Shown here one piece after another: positions 22,577 through 30,616 of a DNA stretch of 64,000 nt; within the stretch, counting starts at the first letter, position 1, and each line of letters opens with the position of its first letter. The translations under genes and the position numbers were made by a program. The notes below the pieces were generated by a model that did not search any database, was not told where the DNA came from, and was given only the letters and a program-made list of their open reading frames with translations. The DNA is from Thermoplasmata archaeon (GTDB lineage: Archaea; Thermoplasmatota; Thermoplasmata; Lutacidiplasmatales; UBA184). The DNA lies in assembly GCA_021828195.1 (NCBI GenBank), contig JAKASQ010000001.1, forward strand, positions 720,335-784,334. The letters run 5' to 3'.

Positions 22577-24025
22577 GTGGAGGAGGTCGGCCGCATTTTC
22601 GGGGACGTCGGTCTCGGCCGCTTCCAGCTCAGCCTCACCCATCCGGTCGAGCGGGGCGACTACCTGTGCGTCGAGGACGAGCTGCACGGCAGCGTGCTCT
22701 GCCAGCTTGACGATCTCCAGCGCAAGAGCGATCTCGACATCGAGCGCGCGCGCACCCTCGTCTCCGCCGACGAAGCGTCGATCCGCGAGAACCTGCTTGG
22801 CATCGCGCGGATCGTCGGGTTTCGGGACCCCCAGGGTCTCGTGAAGATCCCCACGATCCCCTTCCGCCCGGGCGCTCGCGTCTATCGCGCCGAGGACCCC
22901 CTCATCGCGAAGGTGCTCGGCCTGAGTCACCACACGAACTCCGGCGCGTACGTCGGGCTCTTGCGCAACCACGACCTTCGAGTGGAGCTGGACATCAACC
23001 AGCTCGTCCAGCGCCACGTCAGCGTGCTGGCCAAGACGGGCGGTGGGAAGAGCTACCTCCTCGGGGTCCTCATCGAGGAGCTGCTGCGCCACAAGGTCAC
23101 GTGCGTCATCATCGATCCGCACGGGGAGTACAAGTCCCTGCGCACGCCGGCCGACAAGAACGGCGCGCATCACCGCTTCGGCGTCGAATCGCAAGGCTTC
23201 TCCCGCCAGATCCAGGAGTACTCGCCCGATGTCTCTCTCAACCCCTCAGCGAAACCGCTGACGTTCTCGCTGCATCACCTCGAACCGCGCGAGCTGCTGG
23301 TGTTCATGGGGCTGACGAACATCAAGACGTTCCTCGCCCCGCTCAAGCAGCTCATCGAGCGCGTCTCGACGGCGAACCCGGACTACACCGTCGCCGATCT
23401 CGCCCGCGCCGCGGAGAGTGGCGAGGGGGCGATCGCGGAGACGCTCCACGAGCGCCTGCTCTACGTGGAGCAGACCAAGCTCCTGGGACCCCGGGGCACG
23501 AGCTTGAACGATCTCGTGAAGAAGGGCGAGGCGACGCTGATCAACCTGCGCGGGGTTGCACCCGACGTACAGGAACTGGTCACCGCTCGGATCTCGTCGA
23601 CCCTGTTCGAGAACCGGAAGAAGGGCAAGATCCCGCCGCTCTTCCTCGTCATCGAGGAGGCGCACAACTTCGCCCCCCAGCAGGGTCAAGTGGTCTGCTC
23701 GCGGATCCTGAAGACGATCGCGAGCGAGGGCCGCAAGTTCGGCCTCGGTCTGTGCGTCGTCACCCAGCGTGCGGCGCGCATCGACAAGAGCGTCCTGAGC
23801 CAGTGCAACACCCAGCTCATCCTCCAGGTGACGAACCCGCTCGACCTGCGCGCGATCAGCCAGTCCATCGAGGGGCTCACCGCCGGGATGACGGAGATGA
23901 TCCAGTCGCTCCCGGTCGGGGTGGCCCTGATCACCGGAGGCGGCTATCACACCCCCCTCTTTTGTGAGATCCGGCCCCGCGCGACCCGGCACGGCGGGGA
24001 GAGCGTTCAGATCGTCGAGAACTGA
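22577..24025 (+). CDS. herA: HerA-type bipolar DNA helicase/translocase
   Basis: A 482-residue FtsK/HerA-superfamily ATPase. The N-terminal HAS-barrel is about 1-120. The RecA-like core has Walker A LAKTGGGKSYLLG near residue 152, CVIIDPHGEYKSL just after, and Walker B FLVIEEAHNFAP near 358. The C-terminal region has the conserved VTQRAARIDKSVLSQCNTQL and arginine-rich end. HerA works with the nuclease NurA in 5'-end resection with Mre11-Rad50. None of those partners is adjacent here; the nearest gene is a divergent coiled-coil protein. GTG start supported by the TATA box. Confidence 0.95.
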   Translation: MEEVGRIFGDVGLGRFQLSLTHPVERGDYLCVEDELHGSVLCQLDDLQRKSDLDIERARTLVSADEASIRENLLGIARIVGFRDPQGLVKIPTIPFRPGARVYRAEDPLIAKVLGLSHHTNSGAYVGLLRNHDLRVELDINQLVQRHVSVLAKTGGGKSYLLGVLIEELLRHKVTCVIIDPHGEYKSLRTPADKNGAHHRFGVESQGFSRQIQEYSPDVSLNPSAKPLTFSLHHLEPRELLVFMGLTNIKTFLAPLKQLIERVSTANPDYTVADLARAAESGEGAIAETLHERLLYVEQTKLLGPRGTSLNDLVKKGEATLINLRGVAPDVQELVTARISSTLFENRKKGKIPPLFLVIEEAHNFAPQQGQVVCSRILKTIASEGRKFGLGLCVVTQRAARIDKSVLSQCNTQLILQVTNPLDLRAISQSIEGLTAGMTEMIQSLPVGVALITGGGYHTPLFCEIRPRATRHGGESVQIVEN

Positions 24026-24039
24026 GGCGCGACTGGGCC

Positions 24040-25575
24040 CTAGCGGGCGTAGTCGATCAGGAACCGGGTGACCAGTCGCACGCCGAAGGCGGTCGCCCCG
24101 ATGCCCTGGTACGCCGGCTGGAGTCGACGGGTCGTGATCGTAGTGTACGCGGCTCCGGCGATGTCGAGGTGGGCCCACGGCCCCGCTCCGGCGAAGTGTT
24201 CGAGGAACGCTCCGGCCGTCAACATCCCCGCGAGCGGGATCTCGATGGAATTGCGCACGTCGGCGACCTCGCTCTTGACCAGCTCGCGGTGGTAGTCGGT
24301 GAGCGGCATTCGCCATACGGGCTCGCCCGTCGCCTTGGAGGCCGCAAGGATCCGCGCTGCGAGGCGGTCGTTGTTCGAGAGGAGCCCGGCCGTATCGTCC
24401 CCGAGAGCGACCACCTGGGCTCCGGTGAGGGTCGCCAGGTCCACGACGGCGTCCGGGTGGAACTGATCGACGACGAACGCCAGCGCGTCGGCGAGGACCA
24501 CGCGGCCCTCGGCGTCGGTGTTGGCGATCTCGATCGTCGAGCCTCCGTAGGCCGTCACCACGTCACCGGGCCGGTAAGACGTTCCGCTCGGTACGTTCTC
24601 CGCGCACGCCATCACCCCGATGACCCGCGGGCGGACGCGGAGCTGGGCCGCGGCCCGGAGGATCCCGAGGACCGCGACCGCGCCGCTCTTGTCAAACTTC
24701 ATGTCGCCCATCTTGAGCGATGGCTTGATCGAGATGCCTCCGGAATCGAAGGTGATCCCCTTCCCAACGACCGCGATCGTCGGGATCTTCGCCCCGACGC
24801 CGGGGTATTCGAGGACGATCATCCGTGGAGGGTGGGCGGACCCCCCTCCGACCGCGAGGAGGCCTCCGCAGCCGAGCCGGGCGAGCTCCTTTTCGTCGTA
24901 GACCGTGACCTTGAGATGCTCCGCCCGGGCGAGGTCCTCCGCCTCGGATGCGAGCCGAGAGGGGTGCGCCTCGTTCGCCGGAAGGTTCGCGATCTCGCGC
25001 GTCCAACGGACGGTCTCGATGAGGCTCTGCTCCTGGGCGAAGGCACGGCCGAGGGTGCGCGCCTGGGCGCGATGTTCGGAACCGAGGCAGATCGTTCCTT
25101 CCTCCAGGAGCGGTTCTTTCGGAGCCTTGTACCGCACGAACTCGTAGCTCCCGAGGCCGATCCCATCGGTCAGAGCACGCACGGCCACCTCGGGGCTGAC
25201 GGAGCGGCCGGTGAACGACGCGAGATGGAACGCGACACGGCGCACGCCCTTCCCGCGCACCCCTTTGACGGCGCTTGCCGACGCACGACGGATCCGCTCG
25301 GCATCGAGCCGGTCGCGCGCACCGAGGCCAAGGATCGCGATGCGTCCGGCTTTCTCGGCCCGGTGGAACACGCTCAGCTCTTGGAACCGGCCCCGTACCT
25401 CTCCCGAGGCCCATCCACGCTGGATCGCGCCTGCGACGGCGGCATCGGCGGCCGCAAGCGACGAAGGGAACGCGGGGTCCTTCCCCGTGGCCTCGGGTAC
25501 CCCCACGATTGAAACGTCGGCGTCCGCCGCGAGCGCCCCTCCGGGATCGAGGCGCACCTTCACGGAGCGATCCAC
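24040..25575 (-). CDS. pepA: Leucyl aminopeptidase (M17 family)
   Basis: A 511-residue di-zinc aminopeptidase. Catalytic motifs: VGKGITFDSGGISIKPS (metal-binding Lys and Asp), MKFDKSGAVAVLG, and NTDAEGRVVLADAL near residue 345 (Asp, Glu and Arg of the active site). It removes N-terminal residues from peptides, completing cytosolic peptide breakdown after the proteasome. GTG at 25575 follows directly after the sepF stop with no gap. Confidence 0.96.
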   Translation of the reverse strand: MDRSVKVRLDPGGALAADADVSIVGVPEATGKDPAFPSSLAAADAAVAGAIQRGWASGEVRGRFQELSVFHRAEKAGRIAILGLGARDRLDAERIRRASASAVKGVRGKGVRRVAFHLASFTGRSVSPEVAVRALTDGIGLGSYEFVRYKAPKEPLLEEGTICLGSEHRAQARTLGRAFAQEQSLIETVRWTREIANLPANEAHPSRLASEAEDLARAEHLKVTVYDEKELARLGCGGLLAVGGGSAHPPRMIVLEYPGVGAKIPTIAVVGKGITFDSGGISIKPSLKMGDMKFDKSGAVAVLGILRAAAQLRVRPRVIGVMACAENVPSGTSYRPGDVVTAYGGSTIEIANTDAEGRVVLADALAFVVDQFHPDAVVDLATLTGAQVVALGDDTAGLLSNNDRLAARILAASKATGEPVWRMPLTDYHRELVKSEVADVRNSIEIPLAGMLTAGAFLEHFAGAGPWAHLDIAGAAYTTITTRRLQPAYQGIGATAFGVRLVTRFLIDYAR

Positions 25576-25950
25576 CTACAGGGTGGGACGGAGCTTCTGC
25601 CGGTCGACCCGGACGCCCGCCGGGGTGATGCAAATCAGGTTCTTGGCGATCCCCGCAACATCACCGCCGATATCCTTCGAGACGTTCTTGAGATCGAGGC
25701 TCATGCGCCGCATCGCCACCTGATCGTTGGCGATCGAGGTGTAGTCCAGGAGCACGATGTCACCCTGGTAGGCGAGTTTCGAGTACGTGCCGACGTCCTC
25801 GTAGCGGAGCACTTCAGCCATCCGCACGGTGCCCCGGGAGCCGAGGGGAGAGTCCTCCCCTTCGAACCCCATCGCTCCGAGATCGAGGAAGTTGCCTTCC
25901 TCCAATGTTTCCGCCCCGTGATGCCGCCTGAGGATCCCACTTTTCGCCAT
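25576..25950 (-). CDS. sepF: Archaeal SepF cell-division protein
   Basis: A 124-residue protein with the SepF/DUF552 fold in its C-terminal 75 residues: GDIVLLDYTSIANDQVAMRR, SLDLKNVSKDIGGDVAGIAK and ICITPAGVRVDRQKL. In archaea SepF is the membrane anchor for FtsZ and binds lipid through an N-terminal amphipathic helix. Here the N terminus MAKSGILRRHHG is basic and could serve that role, though it is short. It lies between nmd3 and pepA in the same orientation; a weak TATA-like box is at 25988-25996. FtsZ is not in the window. Confidence 0.88.
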   Translation of the reverse strand: MAKSGILRRHHGAETLEEGNFLDLGAMGFEGEDSPLGSRGTVRMAEVLRYEDVGTYSKLAYQGDIVLLDYTSIANDQVAMRRMSLDLKNVSKDIGGDVAGIAKNLICITPAGVRVDRQKLRPTL

Positions 25951-26035
25951 GGCGTATCGTCCCGTACCTTCGAGAACAGGGCAGTCGCTTCATAAGCATA
26001 TGGTTCCACGCCCTCGGCCGCCCGGACGTGGACCG

Positions 26036-26791
26036 CTAGGAGGACCCCGCCGCCTCGCGCCGCGAGGGCGGGATCCGCACACAGATCGTGACGCGGTAAA
26101 GGTCCTGGCCGTCCTTGCGGCCGTACAGGGTCGCGGACTCCTTCATCTCGGCCGCGAGGCGGCGCTGGGCGAGCCGGGCGAGGGAGCGGGCGGCCATGGT
26201 GTTCACGAGGAAATAGTCCCAGCCTTCGGGCAGCGCCTCACGCCAAGAGATCGCCGTGCGCCAGTCGGCGCGTGCCTCACGCATCAGTTCGTCCCATTGG
26301 GCGTCCAGCCGGGCGCGAAGCGTCCCCGCCTTCTCCCGGGGCCCATCGAGCGGGCCGCGCAGCTGGAGCTGGGCGGTGTAGTAGTGTCCGCTCTTGCGGG
26401 AGCACTCCGGGCAGGTGTGGTGATCGACCTTCACCGTGAGCGGGACCGCGACCTCCCGTTCGATCCCGCGGAAGCGCAGGCTCACCCGCCCGATGTACTG
26501 GTGCAGGAGCGCGCTCGACCCCGTTTCCTCCCAGCGCACCGTCCGGATGCCCACCTCGGGATGGGCCTCCAACGCCGGGGTCAGGTCCTCTCCGGTGGGG
26601 AGCCGCGAGGAGCCCGAGCGCTCCCAGTGCGATCCCACCCGCCGGGCTCCGCACGTCGGGCACACGACCACGTTGAACCGCTTCGGGGCCCGCACGAGGG
26701 TCGTGCGGTCCATCGTGCACTCCGCGCAGATCCCATCGATGAGCTCGACGTCCGTACGGCCACAGGCTGCGCAGAACTCTCCCGTACCCAT
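26036..26791 (-). CDS. nmd3: NMD3 family protein
   Basis: A 251-residue archaeal NMD3 homologue. Zinc ribbons are at the N terminus (FCAACGRTDVELIDGICAEC and VVCPTCGARRVG), with a further HHTCPECSRKSGHYYTAQLQ segment. The eukaryotic protein is the 60S-subunit export adaptor; in archaea a late large-subunit assembly role is presumed. It is shorter than the eukaryotic protein, as usual for archaea. It follows DUF424 by 12 nt, with GGGAG upstream of the ATG. Confidence 0.92.
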   Translation of the reverse strand: MGTGEFCAACGRTDVELIDGICAECTMDRTTLVRAPKRFNVVVCPTCGARRVGSHWERSGSSRLPTGEDLTPALEAHPEVGIRTVRWEETGSSALLHQYIGRVSLRFRGIEREVAVPLTVKVDHHTCPECSRKSGHYYTAQLQLRGPLDGPREKAGTLRARLDAQWDELMREARADWRTAISWREALPEGWDYFLVNTMAARSLARLAQRRLAAEMKESATLYGRKDGQDLYRVTICVRIPPSRREAAGSS

Positions 26792-26803
26792 CTCGGCGCT
26801 CCC

Positions 26804-27121
26804 CTAGTGGCCCATGCTGAAGATCATCGCATGCGGAACGCCGCCGAGGGTGCCGGATCCGCCGGCCCCGACGTACCCGGCCTCCTCGGCCGCTCGCAGG
26901 ACCCGCGGGCCGAGCAGGTTCGCGCTCGTCGCCTGCTCGAGTGCCCAGAGGAGTTCCGCCAGCGAGACCTGCCGTTCGCCGTAGAACTGGGAGCTGACCT
27001 TGGTGGCGTGTCCCGGTCCGATGGGCAGCTCGCGGCCGAGGAGTTCCGCATCGCAGGCCGCCACGACGATCTCGGTCCGTACGCGGTGGACCCGCATGAC
27101 GATCCCATCTGCCGCGGCCAC
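26804..27121 (-). CDS. DUF424 family protein
   Basis: A 105-residue archaeal protein: EIVVAACDAELLGRELPIG, SQFYGERQVSLAELLWALEQ, ATSANLLGPRV and the near-C-terminal TLGGVPHAMIF, which together define DUF424. No biochemical function is firmly known to me. The GTG at 27121 is chosen because a TATA-like element (27153-27160, TCATAAGC) makes the ATG at 27145 too close to the promoter. It lies between mcm and nmd3, a common informational neighbourhood. Confidence 0.85.
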   Translation of the reverse strand: MAAADGIVMRVHRVRTEIVVAACDAELLGRELPIGPGHATKVSSQFYGERQVSLAELLWALEQATSANLLGPRVLRAAEEAGYVGAGGSGTLGGVPHAMIFSMGH

Positions 27122-27191
27122 GGTCCATCCTCTCCCTTCAAGCACCGGCGACGCTTATGAGTGGCGCGGTCGGCGCCGGGATTCGCCCCGC

Positions 27192-29321
27192 CTAGAAGCG
27201 TACGAGCTGGAGCGCTCCGGACCGCGGCTCGAACAGTTCGCCGGAGTTCTTGAGGTAGGAGACCAACTGATCGACCCGGTCCTCGGGGATCCCCTGGGGC
27301 TCGGCGGCCGCCTTCAACTGCTCCAGGGTGAAGGTTCGGCCGGGGTCGTTCGACTGGAGGTCGCGCATGATCTTCAACAGCACGTCCTGGCGCTCCCGCT
27401 GGCTGCGGCTCGTCCCGGTCGTGACCAGATCGATGTCGAGCTTGCCCTCCGAGCTCGAGACGCGGTGCAGGAAGCTGTCCATAATGCGCGTCGCCCGTTG
27501 GGCGTCCTCGACCGTCACGACGTTCGATAGCCGCGCCCGCGCCGAGGCTTCGCTCATGCGGACCAGCGCCTCCAGCTGGCGCGCGGTGATCGGGACGGGG
27601 GCGTCCGGCTCCTCGCCCTGTCGTCGGACGGTGACATAGAAGTCCTCAAGCACCGTCAGCGACGCGTCGGAGAGTGCGGGCCGGATCTTCCGGCGCGCGT
27701 AGGCCACGTACTTCTTGAGGAGGTCCGCCGAGAACGGCGCGGCATGGGTTCCCGGGGTCCGGCCGGTCGCGTCGGGGATCTCGGGTAGCTCCGAGTCGCG
27801 GTGCGAACCCAGGATTCCTTTCGCCAAGGTCCGGTCCCGCTCTTGGTTCGGCCGGTCCTTGATCGAGTAGATCACGTCGAACCGTGAGAGCAGCGTCGCC
27901 GGCAGGTCGATCTGTTCGGCGATCGTCCGATGATCGTCAAAGCGCCCCCATTTCGGGTTCGCGGCGGCGAGCACGGGGCATCGGGCATTCAGGGTCGCGG
28001 TGATCCCGGCCTTGGAGATGGAAACGGTCTGTTGCTCGAGGGCCTCGTGCATCGCGGAGCGGTCCTCGGGGGTCATCTTGTCGAGCTCGTCGACGACTGC
28101 CATCCCCCCGTCGGCGAGCACCAGCATGCCCGCCTCGAGGACCCACCGTCCGCCGGCGAAGTCGTCCTTGACCGCCGCGGCGGTGAGTCCCGCCGCGGTG
28201 GCCCCCTTCCCGCTCGTGTAGATCCCGCGCGGAGCGACATCGGCGATGTAGCGCAGCAGTTGGCTCTTCGCGGTCCCCGGATCCCCGACGAGGAGAACGT
28301 GCATGTCGCCGCGGGTCCGGATGCCGTCCGGGTGGCGTTTCGCGACGCCGCCGAAGAGCTGGAGGGCAATCGCCTCCTTCTCCTCCTCCATCCCTTTGAT
28401 CGTCGGGGCGAGGGAGAGGACGATCTTGTCGATCACCGTCGGATCGTCTTGGAACTGGAGGAAGAGCCGCTCCTCCTCCTCGGTGATCTCGATCTCATCG
28501 TACTCGAGCTGCTTCGATTCGACCGAGTTGCCGATCAGCATGAGGTCGGAGACCGTGTTGCGTACGAGGCCGCCTCGCCCGCCTCCGCTCGTGCGCTGCA
28601 CGCCCTTCAGGACCCCGTTGGCGACGATCCGGTTCCCGGGGATGACGTGGCCGGCGAGGTCCTCCGTCAGCAGCACCGGGATCCCCTGGGGGTGGGCGCC
28701 TCGGCGGAGCGACTCCGGGTTCTCCTGGACCTCGATCCGCTGGGAGTCGACGTAGGTCGACTTGTCGGCGAGGAAGCGGAACCGCGTCCGCCCCTGGGGT
28801 TTCCCGCACCCCCCCTGGGCCTCGGGGCATTCGAGCGGTTCTCGGAAGAGCATCGCGTCCGCGTCCTGCGACTCATGGATTTCGGTCCGGCACGCCACGC
28901 ACTCGAAGACCGCCTCCCGGACCTGGGGACGGACCTCGGTGACCTTCCGGACGATCCCGTCGAGCGCGAGGAATCGGCCGAGATCGGTCTCGCGGACGTC
29001 GCGGATCAAGCGATGCGCGGTTGGAGGAAGTCCCGTGATGCGCAAGCGTAGCCCCGAGAGCTCGGGCCGGTCGAGGGGTAGGAGCTCGCGCAGGCCCCGG
29101 ACGCCGGCCGGGAGCACGTCCTCGGGCCGATCGAGCAGCAGGTCCCCGAGGGTCGTATCGATCCGATCGAGGGCCTGGAAGGAGATCTCGAGCGAGCGCT
29201 CCTCCGGGAAGCGGTCGGCGAGTCCGAGGATGTCGGCCCTCAGCCCCGCTTCTTCGAACACCGCTTGCCATCGAGCATGGAGCTCGGTCGGTGCGGGTAG
29301 GATCCGCTTCGCTGCGACCAT
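27192..29321 (-). CDS. mcm: Replicative DNA helicase MCM
   Basis: A 709-residue hexameric helicase. The N-terminal domain carries a zinc site (CVACRTEIHESQ..CPEAQGGCGK). The AAA+ core has Walker A GDPGTAKSQ near residue 344, Walker B VVDELDKM, sensor 1 AAANPKWGRFD and the arginine finger LLSRFDVIYSI. The C-terminal winged helix starts near 640. No intein is present. It follows aspS by 13 nt, so it is probably part of the pyr-aspS-mcm transcription unit. Confidence 0.98.
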   Translation of the reverse strand: MVAAKRILPAPTELHARWQAVFEEAGLRADILGLADRFPEERSLEISFQALDRIDTTLGDLLLDRPEDVLPAGVRGLRELLPLDRPELSGLRLRITGLPPTAHRLIRDVRETDLGRFLALDGIVRKVTEVRPQVREAVFECVACRTEIHESQDADAMLFREPLECPEAQGGCGKPQGRTRFRFLADKSTYVDSQRIEVQENPESLRRGAHPQGIPVLLTEDLAGHVIPGNRIVANGVLKGVQRTSGGGRGGLVRNTVSDLMLIGNSVESKQLEYDEIEITEEEERLFLQFQDDPTVIDKIVLSLAPTIKGMEEEKEAIALQLFGGVAKRHPDGIRTRGDMHVLLVGDPGTAKSQLLRYIADVAPRGIYTSGKGATAAGLTAAAVKDDFAGGRWVLEAGMLVLADGGMAVVDELDKMTPEDRSAMHEALEQQTVSISKAGITATLNARCPVLAAANPKWGRFDDHRTIAEQIDLPATLLSRFDVIYSIKDRPNQERDRTLAKGILGSHRDSELPEIPDATGRTPGTHAAPFSADLLKKYVAYARRKIRPALSDASLTVLEDFYVTVRRQGEEPDAPVPITARQLEALVRMSEASARARLSNVVTVEDAQRATRIMDSFLHRVSSSEGKLDIDLVTTGTSRSQRERQDVLLKIMRDLQSNDPGRTFTLEQLKAAAEPQGIPEDRVDQLVSYLKNSGELFEPRSGALQLVRF

Positions 29322-29334
29322 CGATGGGGTGCCC

Positions 29335-30615
29335 TCACGGTTCGAGCCGGTAACGGTCGCGAGGGAATAAGCGCGCCTCTCGTATGTTCGGGAGTCGGGC
29401 GAGCGCCTGAACGAGACGGTCGATGCCGAGTCCCCAACCGCCGTGAGGTGGCATGCCGTACCGGAACGCCTCGAGATACCCGGAGAACGACGCGGGGTCG
29501 AGCCCGGCTTCGCGGATCTGCGCCTCGAGACGATCGAGGCGGTGCTCGCGGGGACCCCCGCTCGCGATCTCGAGGCCCTCGTAGTCCAGATCGAAGTAGC
29601 CGGTCAGGCTCGGGTCGTCGTCTCGCCGACCCGCGTAGAACGTGCCGGCCTTGACGGCCGTCGGGTAATCGATCAGGAAGTAGAATGGGTTTCCAAACCT
29701 CTCCACGGCGATCTCCCCGATCGCGCGCTCGTCCTCGGTGCCGAAGTCGTGGCTCAGGTCGGTCCGGTCCAACCACGAGGCGGCGGTCGCGAACGGGATC
29801 CTCGGGAACGGCACCACGATCTCCGGCAACCCGGCCGCAAGAGGATTGTCAGCGCGCAGGAGCTGTTCTCGGCTGCTGCGGATCGTGTCGGCGATCACGC
29901 CCTCGAGCGCGCCGCGGACATCATCGGGGCCATCGATGTAGCCGATCTCGGCGTCGAGGCTCGTGAACTCGGTGATGTGACGCACGGTGTCGGAGGGCTC
30001 CGCCCGGAACGCCGGCGCGATCTCGAAGACCCGTTCGAACCCGGCACCGATGAGCATCTGCTTGTACAGCTGGGGGCTCTGTGCGAGAAAGGCCCGCCCC
30101 TCAAAATACTGGACGGGAAAGAGCGTCGCGCCCCCTTCCGCTCCCTGGCGAAGGAGCTTCGGCGTCTCGATCTCCAAGAACCCCCGCTCGATGAACGACT
30201 GCCGGAATCCGCTCAGGAGGGCGGCCCGCAGTTCGAAGATCGCGCGCACGGAGGGCTTGCGCAGGTCGAGGACGCGGTGGTTGAGCCGGGTGTCGAGCTC
30301 CGCCGGGACCTTGTCCACGACGCCCAGCGGGAGCGGGACCTCTGCCCGAGAGATGAGCCTCACGCGCTCGGGGAGCAGTTCGATCCCCCGGTTCGCGCGT
30401 TCCGATCGATGGACGGCCCCCTCGACCTCGACGATCGATTCCCGAGGGAGCTCGCCGAGGAGCGCGAACAACGCGGGGTCGGCCTGGCCTTTCTTCAGGG
30501 TGACCTGGGTCGTACCCGACCGGTCCCGCACGAGAGCGAATGCGACTCCCCCGAGCGCGCGGTACTCCTCGAGATGGCCGGCGATCCGGACGGACGTGCC
30601 GTCCAGTTCGCGCAG
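29335..30615 (-). CDS. aspS: Aspartyl-tRNA synthetase (archaeal type)
   Basis: A class II synthetase with N-terminal OB fold and catalytic core: motif 2 FRAEPSDTVRHITEF, motif 3 HGGWGLGIDRLVQ, flipping-loop region RQGAEGGATLFPVQYF. The first standard start is GTG at 30531 (398 aa), but in-frame sequence upstream still encodes the OB fold (RELDGTSVRIAGHLEEYRAL GGVAFAL). Including it from the CTG at 30615, one base after the pyrG stop, gives 426 aa, the usual archaeal length. No ATG/GTG/TTG exists in that stretch, so either CTG is used or one base is missing in the sequence. Whether it is discriminating or also charges tRNA-Asn was not determined. Confidence 0.88.
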   Translation of the reverse strand: MRELDGTSVRIAGHLEEYRALGGVAFALVRDRSGTTQVTLKKGQADPALFALLGELPRESIVEVEGAVHRSERANRGIELLPERVRLISRAEVPLPLGVVDKVPAELDTRLNHRVLDLRKPSVRAIFELRAALLSGFRQSFIERGFLEIETPKLLRQGAEGGATLFPVQYFEGRAFLAQSPQLYKQMLIGAGFERVFEIAPAFRAEPSDTVRHITEFTSLDAEIGYIDGPDDVRGALEGVIADTIRSSREQLLRADNPLAAGLPEIVVPFPRIPFATAASWLDRTDLSHDFGTEDERAIGEIAVERFGNPFYFLIDYPTAVKAGTFYAGRRDDDPSLTGYFDLDYEGLEIASGGPREHRLDRLEAQIREAGLDPASFSGYLEAFRYGMPPHGGWGLGIDRLVQALARLPNIREARLFPRDRYRLEP

Positions 30616-30616
30616 C

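Noticed and set aside
24040-25575. Plus-strand frames opposite pepA
   Set aside because: pepA has all M17 catalytic motifs; the opposite frames show none.
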